From Chloroflexota bacterium (GTDB taxonomy: Bacteria > Chloroflexota > Anaerolineae > Aggregatilineales > Phototrophicaceae), in assembly GCA_011525385.1 (NCBI GenBank), contig WTGF01000004.1:1-59435 (forward strand): a DNA stretch of 59,435 nucleotides. Reading direction: 5' to 3'. Shown one piece after another: positions 37,335 to 46,020 of the stretch; the stretch's first letter is position 1; each line of letters begins with the position of its first letter. Both the position numbers and the translations under genes were made by a program. Under the pieces are notes generated by a model. It did not search any database and was not told where the DNA came from. It saw nothing but the letters and a program-made list of their open reading frames with translations.

Positions 37335-37475
37335 ATGGCCATCCAGACGGTACGCACCCTGGAAGATATAAAGCATTACCGTCATCAGATCATCGCCCTC
37401 GCGCGGAAACATCACGCCCGCGAGATAGCCGTGTTCGGGTCGCTGGTGCGCGGAGAACTGGGCACGGATAGCGCC
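37335..37475 (+). pseudogene. MNT-type nucleotidyltransferase fragment
   Basis: From ATG 37335 the frame gives about 47 residues with IQTVRTLEDIKHYRHQIIAL and then EIAVFGSLVRGELGTDS, matching the N-terminus and GS-x-RGE motif of minimal nucleotidyltransferases, the antitoxins of HEPN-MNT pairs. The Asp residues that normally follow (DxD after GTDS) are replaced by unrelated sequence, so the gene is cut. No HEPN partner is present. Confidence 0.6.
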
Positions 37476-37709
37476 TACTACAAGCTAAAAGCAGTTATTC
37501 GAGGCACTCATCCTAAACTTGGATTTGCGCTTTGACGTACCAGCCAAAGCGTCAGTTCACTATACTAATTTGTCACTCATGCAGAGGCCATGCCCTCGGG
37601 ACATTTGTTGCCGCTGCAAATCTTATCCATGCTCTAACAATTATTTCTCTAGCGAATTGTGCGCGCTCCGCACGTCGCCACGTTTATGCTAAAAGGAGGG
37701 AGGTGTCGA

Positions 37710-40700
37710 ATGGCATTACGCGAAACCATCAAGGTGGTTTTTGACGTGATTCACGATCTGGCCAATGCGCCGGGTGGAATCAGCCGGGGCGAGATCGTAG
37801 AGAAATATCAGATTAGCGCCAGCGCCGCTCACAAATACATCGGGATCGTAGAAGACATGGGAATCCCGATTTATAGAGAGGGACAGAAGTATCATGTCCA
37901 TGAGGATTATTTCGTCAATCTAAAGCTGACGAGTGAAGAAGGCGAGTTCCTTTTTTTGGCATTGGAACGAGCGCTGACCACTCACACGGCGCAATCTCCG
38001 ATCGTGCGTTCGTTAATCAACAAACTGAGTTACAGACTGCACCCTCACCAGGCAGGTGAATTGCAGGAGCGTTTTCGCTACAAGCAGAGTCATGTAGATA
38101 CGGCGCGCGCGTTTACTACGCTCGCGCAAGCCAAGAGACAACGGAGAGAAGTTCTGGTCGATTATCATCCTCCCAATCGCTCGGAACCATCCCGCTGGCG
38201 CATTCGCCCCTATCGCTTCGTTAGCAATCCCTTGTCAGACGGCTTTTATGTGCTGTGTGAAGGCAGCCACAACGGTGAAGCATACATCAGCCTCAGCCTC
38301 AAACTTGACCGCATACAAGATGTTTACTTGTGCGACGAGGGATTCGAGATCATCGATCAGGCACGATTTCAATCGCATTTTGGGCAGGCCTGGGGCGTTT
38401 GGAGCAGCGAGGGCGAACCTGTGCAGGTTGTGTTGCGCTTTGAACCGCGTCATTATGATCGCCTGCTGGAGAGCATCTGGCATCCTACGCAGCGGATTCA
38501 CATTGATGCCAATGATTATGTCGTCTTCAGCGTCAAAGTAGCAGCGCCGCAAGAGATGGTTCCCTGGATACGCAGCTGGGGCTCGGGCGTGGTGGTGGAA
38601 GAACCGCCGGAGCTGCGTCAGCGCTTGATGCGCGGCGTGTTGCGTCAAGCGCGGCAGTACGGTCTCGGGCTGGAGGCGGGCGCAAATCAGCACTCACTCG
38701 TTTATCGCCTGTGGGCGAAGCGCCAACCGAGGGGCAAGCCAAAGGCTGAAACCACGCAGATCCACCTGCTGCTCTATCACTTGCTGGATGTAGCGGCCGT
38801 CGCCGAATGCATGTGTGATTTGGCGCTGGGTCAAGGACAGAAAGACTGGCTGCAAAAGTTGCTCGGATTGGACGCGAGTTCAGCGCGGCAGCAAATGGCG
38901 CTGTTAGCAGGGCTGCACGATATCGGCAAAGCTGCGCCGGGGTTTCAGAAGAAAGCCCGCGATCAGTACGATGCGCTGTGTCAGGCCGATGTGCGCCTGC
39001 GTGACAAGCGAAAACTGGACGACGATCACGGCATCTTGTCGGCAGTCATACTCAAGCGCTGGCTGCGTAGCAAAGGTATCGACGCCATGTCCGCCGGACA
39101 GCTGGCGGCGGTGATCGGCGGCCATCACGGCGATTGGATCACGACCGACGAGATTAACAAAGCCACGGTGTCAGCCGGAAAAGCGCCGTGGCAAGAGCTG
39201 CAAGACGAGATTTGCCGCGAGCTTGAAGCGGTCCTGGGCGCGCCGGAAATCGCTCTGCCGGAGGCCGCGCAGGACTTCAATGCTTTTGCCGCTGTTGTTT
39301 CGGGCTTCGTGTCGGTCTGCGACTGGATCGGCTCGGACAGCACGTTTTTCCCTTTCGAAGAGCGCCCGGTCGACCTGGGCGAGTATCTTGAACATAGCCG
39401 GGAGCGTGCGCAGGAAGCCATAAGCGAATTGGGTTTTGTCGGCTGGCAGCCCGACCAACGCGAGCCGGACTTTAAATCTGTCTTTGCCTTCGCGCCCAAT
39501 GATCTGCAGAGCGCGGGCATAGCAGCACTAGGCCCGCTGCAGCAAACGCCGCGCCTGGTACTTGTCGAGTACCCGACTGGTGGCGGCAAGACCGAGCTGG
39601 CGTTGCATGTCGCGGACTTGCTGATCAACCGTCACAACCTGAGCGGCAGCTACATCGCCATGCCGACGCAGGCGACGAGCAATCAGATGTTTGACCGCTT
39701 CGTCAAGTATCTGGAAACGCGCTATCCAAACGACAATGTTAATCTGCATCTGGTTCATGGCGGTGCGGAACAGCAGCTGCTCTATCAGCAGATGAAGACC
39801 AGACCGCAGCGCGAAGGCGACGAAAGCGGCGTGACCGCGGAGGACTGGTTCCAGACTCGCAAGCGCGCGCTGCTGGCGTCCCACGGCGTGGGCACGATAG
39901 ACCAGGCGATGTTGAGCGTCTTGCAAGCGCGGCATCATTTCATCCGCCAATACGGGCTGAGTCAGAAAGTCGTGATCTTCGACGAAATTCACAGTTATGA
40001 CAGCTATATGAATGTCATCATCGAACGGCTGCTGGGCTGGCTGCAGGCATTGGAGACGCCGATGATCCTTCTTTCCGCCACCTTGGCGCGAGAGAGCCGT
40101 CGGGCGCTCCTGCAGGCTGTCGGCGCCACGCACTTCAACAGCGCGCTGGAAACGCCATATCCGCGACTGACGGTGGTCGCACAGGACGGCAGCGTGGAAG
40201 CGTATCCACTGCCCCAGCCGGAGGCACGCTCAATAGCGATTGAAGCTATTGCCGGGGACGATGACAGCCTTTTGGACGCGATTCTGCCTTTATACGAACA
40301 GGGCGGCTGCATCGCCACCGTCTGCAATACGGTGGATGAGTCCATCGCGCTGGCGCGGTTTTTGCGCGGGGCCAATGGCATCGAGGCCGACGACGTCTGG
40401 CTCTTCCATGCGCGCTTCCCACCGGCTTGGCGGAGTGACATTGAAGACAGAGTGCTCGGCGCTTTTGGGAAGGATGCCGAGGCGCGCCCGGAACGGGCCA
40501 TCCTGGTCTCCACACAGATCATCGAGCAGAGCCTTGACCTCGACTTCGACTTGATGGTCAGCCGCACGGCGCCGATCGATTTGCTGATACAGCGTGTGGG
40601 TCGTTTGCATCGACATGAGGGCAGATATCGCCCGCCACTATTGGGGCAACCGACACTGCTGTGGAGACAACCGGATATCGGTGAGGATGGCCTGCCGAGC

Positions 40701-41315
40701 TTTAGCGTGGATGAGGTGATTTACCAGCGCTTCTTCCTATTGAAGACTTGGCTGAAACTGCGGGATATGCCGGCGCTGCGGACGCCGGATGATGTCGACG
40801 CGCTGATGGATTTTGTGTATAGCGGGGACGTTGAGGTTGATGGAATTGGCGAGCAGTATGCGGATGCGCTGCGGGCGGCGCGCGATGAGCTGGGGCTGAA
40901 TGATGCGAATAGCGCCTTTCGGGGCGGGCAATATCGTATCGGCGCGCCGGGAGACGAGCGGCTGATCGGTCGCAGGCAAGCATCGCTGCCGGACGATGAA
41001 GAACGTCATGTCGCCACGCGCGATATTCGCCCCGGCGTTGATGTAATCTGTCTAGTCGACACGTCGTTGCGGGAGATGGCGGAGCGCGTTCCGAGTAAAG
41101 ACGACATCGCAACCTTGCTAAGCTACAAAGTCACCATCCGCAAGGCGTCAGTCAAGCCGGCGCTCGAAGCTTTGCCCGAGCATGGAAGATGGGCGAAGAA
41201 GCCGGCATTGCGCTATGCGCGTCCGCTGATCTTTGGCGATTGCTTTGACGTGCCGGATAGTCCCTATCGTTTGCGGCTGACGCGTGAAAACGGATTGGAA
41301 ATTGAAGATGCCTAG
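37710..41315 (+). CDS. cas3: WYL regulator-Cas3 fusion (HTH-WYL-HD nuclease-helicase)
   Basis: One uninterrupted 1,201-aa protein joins two complete modules. Residues 1-65 are a winged helix-turn-helix (ISRGEIVEKYQISASAAHKY), about 110-230 a WYL ligand-sensing domain (VLVDYHPPN, WRIRPYRFV, YVLCEG), and to about 315 the WYL C-terminal extension (GSGVVVEEPPELRQRLM). Cas3 begins at about 325 (LVYRLWAK): HD nuclease motif GLHDIGKA near 400 and GGHHGDW, Walker A PTGGGKTE near 622, IFDEIHSYD near 755, LSATLA, and QRVGRLHRH near 960. Cas3 unwinds and degrades DNA marked by Cascade. ATG 37710 is chosen because AGGAGGGAGG lies at 37694-37703. The WYL part could autoregulate the cas operon. Confidence 0.93.
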   Translation: MALRETIKVVFDVIHDLANAPGGISRGEIVEKYQISASAAHKYIGIVEDMGIPIYREGQKYHVHEDYFVNLKLTSEEGEFLFLALERALTTHTAQSPIVRSLINKLSYRLHPHQAGELQERFRYKQSHVDTARAFTTLAQAKRQRREVLVDYHPPNRSEPSRWRIRPYRFVSNPLSDGFYVLCEGSHNGEAYISLSLKLDRIQDVYLCDEGFEIIDQARFQSHFGQAWGVWSSEGEPVQVVLRFEPRHYDRLLESIWHPTQRIHIDANDYVVFSVKVAAPQEMVPWIRSWGSGVVVEEPPELRQRLMRGVLRQARQYGLGLEAGANQHSLVYRLWAKRQPRGKPKAETTQIHLLLYHLLDVAAVAECMCDLALGQGQKDWLQKLLGLDASSARQQMALLAGLHDIGKAAPGFQKKARDQYDALCQADVRLRDKRKLDDDHGILSAVILKRWLRSKGIDAMSAGQLAAVIGGHHGDWITTDEINKATVSAGKAPWQELQDEICRELEAVLGAPEIALPEAAQDFNAFAAVVSGFVSVCDWIGSDSTFFPFEERPVDLGEYLEHSRERAQEAISELGFVGWQPDQREPDFKSVFAFAPNDLQSAGIAALGPLQQTPRLVLVEYPTGGGKTELALHVADLLINRHNLSGSYIAMPTQATSNQMFDRFVKYLETRYPNDNVNLHLVHGGAEQQLLYQQMKTRPQREGDESGVTAEDWFQTRKRALLASHGVGTIDQAMLSVLQARHHFIRQYGLSQKVVIFDEIHSYDSYMNVIIERLLGWLQALETPMILLSATLARESRRALLQAVGATHFNSALETPYPRLTVVAQDGSVEAYPLPQPEARSIAIEAIAGDDDSLLDAILPLYEQGGCIATVCNTVDESIALARFLRGANGIEADDVWLFHARFPPAWRSDIEDRVLGAFGKDAEARPERAILVSTQIIEQSLDLDFDLMVSRTAPIDLLIQRVGRLHRHEGRYRPPLLGQPTLLWRQPDIGEDGLPSFSVDEVIYQRFFLLKTWLKLRDMPALRTPDDVDALMDFVYSGDVEVDGIGEQYADALRAARDELGLNDANSAFRGGQYRIGAPGDERLIGRRQASLPDDEERHVATRDIRPGVDVICLVDTSLREMAERVPSKDDIATLLSYKVTIRKASVKPALEALPEHGRWAKKPALRYARPLIFGDCFDVPDSPYRLRLTRENGLEIEDA

Positions 41316-41354
41316 CATTTCACACCTGCGTCAAGATGGTTCCCGCACGTATCG

Positions 41355-41363
41355 TGGTATAGT
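41355..41363 (+). promoter_or_regulatory. Extended -10 before the mini-array
   Basis: TGGTATAGT matches an extended -10 element and lies 11 bp before the first repeat of the single-spacer array. A transcript from here would start almost at the repeat and could give a stand-alone guide RNA. No -35 is visible. Confidence 0.4.
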
Positions 41364-41373
41364 TGCATATGTG

Positions 41374-41463
41374 CGATTCCCCAGGAACGTGGGGGTGGAC
41401 CGTTGTTTTAGGTCAATTGCAGTCAGTCGCGACAGTATTCCCCACAGTAGTGGGGGTGGGCGG
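41374..41463 (+). CRISPR. Single-spacer mini-array between cas3 and cas8e
   Basis: Two repeat-like sequences, 41374-41402 and 41435-41463, are exactly 61 bp apart around one 32-nt spacer (41403-41434), in the same orientation as the main array. The first differs from the main repeat mainly at the start and in the stem (GATTCCCCAGGAACGTGGGG), the second in the stem and the end (GTATTCCCCACAGTAGTGGG). Both keep a pairing stem and mostly intact flanks, so Cas6e might still process them. Confidence 0.8.
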
Positions 41464-41482
41464 CGGGTTGCAGGATTCGCGC

Positions 41483-41510
41483 TTGACAGAAGAAAAAAGT
41501 GATGTAAACT
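41483..41510 (+). promoter_or_regulatory. Promoter of the cas8e-cas2 operon
   Basis: TTGACA (41483-41488), a 16-bp spacer and TAAACT (41505-41510) form a good sigma-70-type promoter about 60 bp before the cas8e start. It separates the effector/adaptation genes from the upstream WYL-Cas3 gene. Confidence 0.65.
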
Positions 41511-41570
41511 TTATAGAAGTTGTTATAGGTAAATAAAATGATGACACATCACCAGAGCCTAGGAGGAAAT

Positions 41571-43085
41571 ATGAAGCATTCCTTTAGTCTGCTCAACCAG
41601 TGTTGGATACCCGTAATCACAACTGAAGACGAGTTTTGTGAGTTGAGCTTGCGGGATATGCTGGCCGAGGCGCCCAGACTGCGCGAGATTGCCTGCGACA
41701 CGGCGATACAATCGGCGGCGATTCTGCCGGTGGCGCTGGCGATCTTGCACCGTGTATTCGGACCGCCCGACCTGGGGACCTGGCGATCACTTTGGCAAGC
41801 TCGCGCCTTCGATATGGCGAAAATCGACGAATACTTGGATCGCTGGCGTGAACGATTCGATCTGTTTCATGAAGACAGACCCTTCATGCAAATGCCCGAC
41901 GCCCGGGTTGACCCAAAGTCGCTGATTCACCTCGTCCACCCGATGGGCAATACCGGCACCCTGTTTTCGCATGTGACCGATGGCGCTGGCGTCGCGCTAT
42001 CGCCGGCGGAAGCAGCCCGCCTGCTGCTGGCGGCCTGCTATTTTCGCACGGCTGGCTTGGGGCCATCGATTGACAAACGCCGCGTCAATTTCAAAGACAG
42101 CGCCTTCGCGCGTGGTGTGATCTTCTGGGCGCACGGGGACACGCTCTTTCAAACGCTGCTCTTGAATCTGCTGCAATACCCTGATGATCAAACAATGCGA
42201 CATACTGGGCGCGACGCGCCGGCCTGGGAGATGAATGATCCCTTTGAGCGGCGGGAAACGCCCTTCGGCTACCTGGATTATCTGACCTGGTCAAACAACC
42301 GCGTACACCTGATCCCGGAAGAATCGGCGGATGGCGTGGTCGTGCGTAAGGCCGTGCTCGTGCCTGCGATCAACATGAGTTCAGATGTAAGAAGTCCGCA
42401 GAGACGCCACGTACAACGAGAAAAGAAAGGCGAAATCTCCTCCCCTTTCCTCTATTTCAACACTGACAAAGCCCTGTGGCGCGACTATGACAGCCTGTTA
42501 AAAAGCGAAACTAGGGTGACATTCCCGCCGGCCGTCGTCGAATGGCTCGCAGACCTCAAGGGCGGGTATCTGGAAGAAAAGCATCCCGTTCAACTCATGG
42601 CGACCGGCATGCTGGCCGATCAAGCCAAGCCTGTCTTCTACCGCCAGGAGATCATGCCCTTGCCGCTGACGCTGCTGCGAAACGAAGACTTCGAGCATGC
42701 CGTCCGAGGCTCGCTGGCGCTCGCCGAAGAGGTTGCGGTCAAGCTGCGCATCGCCCTGAACATGCTGGCGGAGCAGGTGCTGCAGCGCGGCGCCGCAGGC
42801 AAACCCGACAACAAGGACCGCAACAGTCTGGTCAAGCAATGGAACGCGCGCGAACGTTACTGGTCCGCTCTCGAGCCGCAATTCTGGTGCTTCATTGAGT
42901 CGCTGGTCATCGACAGCGACGCGGCGACGCATGACTGGGCGGCTGACCTGCGCGAGCAGGCGCTAGGCGCCTTGCAGCACGCGGCGACCCTGGCCGGCGA
43001 GGGCCCCTGGGCGCTTAGAGGCGAGATCGACGCAGATAGCTATCTGCGATTTCAATTGAATGAACTGCTCAATGGAGAAGCATAG
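41571..43085 (+). CDS. casA: Cascade large subunit Cas8e (Cse1/CasA)
   Basis: The 504-aa Cse1 subunit recognises the PAM and positions DNA in Cascade, then recruits Cas3. The family N-terminus is clear (FSLLNQCWIPVI, then LSLRDMLAEAPRLREI), followed by RFDLFHEDRPFMQ, and the central FGYLDYLTWSNNRVHLIPEE block is typical. ATG at 41571 is chosen because AGGAGG lies at 41561-41566; an in-frame upstream ATG at 41538 has no such site. It is the first gene downstream of the TTGACA promoter and lies 8 bp before cse2. Confidence 0.95.
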   Translation: MKHSFSLLNQCWIPVITTEDEFCELSLRDMLAEAPRLREIACDTAIQSAAILPVALAILHRVFGPPDLGTWRSLWQARAFDMAKIDEYLDRWRERFDLFHEDRPFMQMPDARVDPKSLIHLVHPMGNTGTLFSHVTDGAGVALSPAEAARLLLAACYFRTAGLGPSIDKRRVNFKDSAFARGVIFWAHGDTLFQTLLLNLLQYPDDQTMRHTGRDAPAWEMNDPFERRETPFGYLDYLTWSNNRVHLIPEESADGVVVRKAVLVPAINMSSDVRSPQRRHVQREKKGEISSPFLYFNTDKALWRDYDSLLKSETRVTFPPAVVEWLADLKGGYLEEKHPVQLMATGMLADQAKPVFYRQEIMPLPLTLLRNEDFEHAVRGSLALAEEVAVKLRIALNMLAEQVLQRGAAGKPDNKDRNSLVKQWNARERYWSALEPQFWCFIESLVIDSDAATHDWAADLREQALGALQHAATLAGEGPWALRGEIDADSYLRFQLNELLNGEA

Positions 43086-43093
43086 GAGGCACT

Positions 43094-43594
43094 ATGAGCG
43101 CGTATGACACGCAAAAACACCCCTTTGTTAGCTATCTCATAGCGCGCGCTGATGACCGCGCGCTGCTGGCCGCGCTGCGGCGGGGTCTGGGCGCGGAACC
43201 GGGCGACCCCGAGACCGCGGGCATGTTCCCTTACGTCGTACCCTGGATTAACGAATGGTACGAGGAAGCCGACATCTATATGATCGCCTCGTTCTTCGCC
43301 TTGCACCCGGACCCGGCAAAGAGCGGCAATATGGGAAACCACCTGCGGGCTCTGGCCGGTCAACTCGGCGATGACAACGCGACCGAGCGCCGCTTCGTGC
43401 AGCTTTTGCGCATGCGCCGCGACACGCTGGAGCCACGCCTGCGGCAGCAGATCAGCATCTTGAAATCCAAGGATGTCCATGTCAACTGGCATCAGCTGAT
43501 GCGTGATGTTCGCAATTGGGACCATCCCAAGCGCTTTGTGCAGCGAGAATGGGCGCGCTCATTCTGGCGAAGCAATCAATCCAAATCCACCTAA
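43094..43594 (+). CDS. casB: Cascade small subunit Cse2 (Cas11e/CasB)
   Basis: A 166-aa helical protein of the Cse2 family, two copies of which line the belly of Cascade and stabilise the target strand. The family pattern of an N-terminal ADDRALLAALRRGLGAEPGD block, a FPYVVPWI segment and the C-terminal ILKSKDVHVNWHQLMRDVRN with following WDHPKRFVQREWARSFW is present. GGAGG precedes the ATG. It sits between cas8e and cas7e as in other I-E operons. Confidence 0.93.
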   Translation: MSAYDTQKHPFVSYLIARADDRALLAALRRGLGAEPGDPETAGMFPYVVPWINEWYEEADIYMIASFFALHPDPAKSGNMGNHLRALAGQLGDDNATERRFVQLLRMRRDTLEPRLRQQISILKSKDVHVNWHQLMRDVRNWDHPKRFVQREWARSFWRSNQSKST

Positions 43595-43611
43595 GAAAGG
43601 ATGACTGACAG

Positions 43612-44721
43612 ATGATTATCGAATTGCACGCCATTCAGACTTTCGCGCCGTCGAATCTCAATCGCGATGACACCGGCAACCCCAAAGAAGCCCTCTTCGG
43701 CGGAGTGCGGCGGGCGCGGATATCCTCGCAATCCGCCAAGCGGGCCATGCGCGTGTCGGATGTCTTCAAGGATGCGGCCGCCGTGCCGACGGGCACGCGC
43801 ACCAAAAAACTGGTGAAGGAGATAGCCGACAGGCTCGAGCCGGTGGGAATTGAACGAGCCTGGGCGGAGGAGCAGTTGCTTGAGATTGCAAAGAGTCTCT
43901 ACGCCAAGATGGACAGCAGGCGCGTGCAAGAGACGAGTGTCCTGCTCTTCATCAGTGAAGAAGAGAAGGACGCGATTGCCAACTTCCTTCAAGGTGCAAG
44001 GGACAGCGACACAGAACCAAATGCCACAAGCTTTGTCAAAGACATGGTCAAGCAGCTCACAAACCGCACCTCGGCGCCAGACATCGCTTTATTCGGGCGC
44101 ATGCTGGCGGAGAAGCCGGCGCTCAATATCGATGCTGCCTGCCAAGTCGCCCATGCCATTTCTACGCATGAGGTTAACACGGCCGAGTTCGATTACTTCA
44201 CGGCTGTAGACGATCTCACGCCTGAGGAAGATAGCGGCGCCGGCATGCTTGGTCTGGTGCCCTTCAACTCCGCTACCTACTATCGCTGCGCCCGCATTGA
44301 TTGGGAGCAACTGGTGCAAAATCTCGGCGGCGATGCCGGGCTCGCGCGACAGACCGTCAACGCCTTCATGCAAGCCTTTGCGCTCGTTGTGCCAACCGGG
44401 ATGCAGAACAGCTTCATCAACAAACATCAACCGGACTTCCTGCTGGCCGCCGCCCGCCCCAACAACGACGGGCAGTCGCTGGCCAACGCCTTCGAAACGC
44501 CAGTGAAGAACGGCAGAGACAGCGGCTATGCTGAGCCATCCATCCGAGCTTTGGGCAAGTATTGGGATCAGGTCGAAGGGGCGTTCCGCCTGGCGCAGCC
44601 GACGCTCGCTGTGCTCAACCCGCGCGGCTATGCGCTGCACTCGGATGAGTTGAGTGGCGCGTCGGTGGCTAATCTGGGCGAATGGATCGGCGTTATGACC
44701 GCTGCACTGGGCGAGGGTTAG
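43612..44721 (+). CDS. casC: Cascade backbone subunit Cas7e (Cse4/CasC)
   Basis: A 369-aa Cas7 protein; six copies normally form the crRNA-binding backbone of Cascade. The N-terminus IIELHAIQTFAPSNLNRDDT and the following KEALFGGVRRARISSQSAKR are hallmarks of the I-E family, as is AEFDYFTAVDDLTPEED and the later SFINKHQPDFLL. AAAGGATG precedes the start by about 10 bp. Length and order match the family; it lies 3 bp before cas5e. Confidence 0.95.
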   Translation: MIIELHAIQTFAPSNLNRDDTGNPKEALFGGVRRARISSQSAKRAMRVSDVFKDAAAVPTGTRTKKLVKEIADRLEPVGIERAWAEEQLLEIAKSLYAKMDSRRVQETSVLLFISEEEKDAIANFLQGARDSDTEPNATSFVKDMVKQLTNRTSAPDIALFGRMLAEKPALNIDAACQVAHAISTHEVNTAEFDYFTAVDDLTPEEDSGAGMLGLVPFNSATYYRCARIDWEQLVQNLGGDAGLARQTVNAFMQAFALVVPTGMQNSFINKHQPDFLLAAARPNNDGQSLANAFETPVKNGRDSGYAEPSIRALGKYWDQVEGAFRLAQPTLAVLNPRGYALHSDELSGASVANLGEWIGVMTAALGEG

Positions 44722-44724
44722 AGT

Positions 44725-45387
44725 ATGGCGACCTTGCTCATGCGCATCAGCGCGCCGATGCAATCCTGGGGGACGCAGAGCCACTTCAGCCACCGCGATA
44801 CCGGCCGCGAGCCCTCGAAAAGCGGCATCGTCGGCTTGCTTTGCGCCGCCTTGGGCCGCCCGCGTCACCAGCCCATCGACGATTTGAGCGCGCTGAAGAT
44901 GGGTGTGCGAATCGACCGGCCCGGTGACATACGGCGCGACTATCACACTGCCGGCATCGACGGTTACTACAAGGTAAGCGGCAGCATTGAACGCAAGAAT
45001 GCCATCGTGTCGCAGCGCTACTATCTGTCAGACGCCATATTCCTGGTTGGTGTGGAGGGCGAAGTCGGACTGCTGGATCAGCTGCAAGTGGCCCTGCAGC
45101 AGCCACGCTGGTTTCTCTTCTTTGGGCGCAAGGCTTTTCTGCCGGCCGAGCGCGTTTGGCTGCCGGATGGCTTGCGAGATGAGAATCTGGAGACCGCCTT
45201 GAGCGCCTATCGCTACCTGGGCCGCGCTGCGCAGTTGGACGAACCCTTGCAGTTGTTGATAGAAGATGACAAGAAAGGCTCGATCGTGCGCAATGACCAG
45301 CCAATTTCCTTCCAGCCGCGGCGCTTCATTCCGCGGCGTCTGTGTTCGCGGTTCATCCCACGCCCCAGCCCTAGCGAGGAGGTGTAG
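44725..45387 (+). CDS. casD: Cascade subunit Cas5e (CasD)
   Basis: A 220-aa Cas5 protein that binds the 5' handle of the crRNA at the foot of Cascade. LLMRISAPMQSWGTQSHFSH and the following RDTGREPSKSGIVGLLCAAL at the N-terminus are typical, with the QRYYLSDAIFLVGVEG strand and FFGRKAFLPA later. It starts 3 bp after cas7e and ends 2 bp before cas6e, so translation is probably coupled along the operon. Confidence 0.94.
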   Translation: MATLLMRISAPMQSWGTQSHFSHRDTGREPSKSGIVGLLCAALGRPRHQPIDDLSALKMGVRIDRPGDIRRDYHTAGIDGYYKVSGSIERKNAIVSQRYYLSDAIFLVGVEGEVGLLDQLQVALQQPRWFLFFGRKAFLPAERVWLPDGLRDENLETALSAYRYLGRAAQLDEPLQLLIEDDKKGSIVRNDQPISFQPRRFIPRRLCSRFIPRPSPSEEV

Positions 45388-45389
45388 AC

Positions 45390-46001
45390 ATGTTTCTCTC
45401 GCAACTGCTCATCAACCTGCGGCATCGACAAGCGCGACGCGACCTCAGCGACCGCTACGAGCTCCATCGTACCCTGCTATGCGCCTTTCCCGAAGATATG
45501 CCAGCCGGCGAACGCGTCCTGTATCGCGTAGAGCAGACAAGGCGTCAGCCATACGTCACCGTTCTGGTGCAATCACAGACTTTGCCGGATTGGGACCAAG
45601 CGGAACGACTCGGCGCCCCGCGCTATCTGTGCAAACCCCCTGAGGTGCGGGATGTGGAGCCGCGTGTCAGCAAAGGCCTGCGTTTGCCATTTCGCCTGCA
45701 AGCCAATCCGACGGTCAAGCGCGGCGGCAAGCGTCACGCCATCTATGCGGACGACGAACTGGCGCGCTGGCTGCAGCGCAAAGGCGAGGCGCACGGCTTC
45801 GCGATTGACCCGCTCAATATACGCAGCGCGAATCTTGGCAAACAGCATGGGAAAAAGCGGGCGCAGACCTGGCATCTGGTCCAGTTCGATGGCGCGTTGG
45901 AAGTGACAGAGCCGGTGTCTTTCGCCGCCGGATTGCGCAACGGTATCGGCAGCGCCAAAGCCTTCGGCTGCGGTTTGCTGTCTGTACCCTATCTGGCTTG
46001 A
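45390..46001 (+). CDS. casE: CRISPR RNA endonuclease Cas6e (Cse3/CasE)
   Basis: A 203-aa Cas6e ribonuclease that cuts the repeat stem-loop of pre-crRNA and stays on the mature guide. The N-terminus FLSQLLINLRHR and DLSDRYELHRTLL match the family, and His26 in YELHRT corresponds to the known catalytic His. The C-terminal Gly-rich loop GLRNGIGSAKAFGCGLLSV is intact. Three related repeat variants in this locus are potential substrates. Confidence 0.95.
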   Translation: MFLSQLLINLRHRQARRDLSDRYELHRTLLCAFPEDMPAGERVLYRVEQTRRQPYVTVLVQSQTLPDWDQAERLGAPRYLCKPPEVRDVEPRVSKGLRLPFRLQANPTVKRGGKRHAIYADDELARWLQRKGEAHGFAIDPLNIRSANLGKQHGKKRAQTWHLVQFDGALEVTEPVSFAAGLRNGIGSAKAFGCGLLSVPYLA

Positions 46002-46020
46002 ACTACCCGGAGGCAACATC

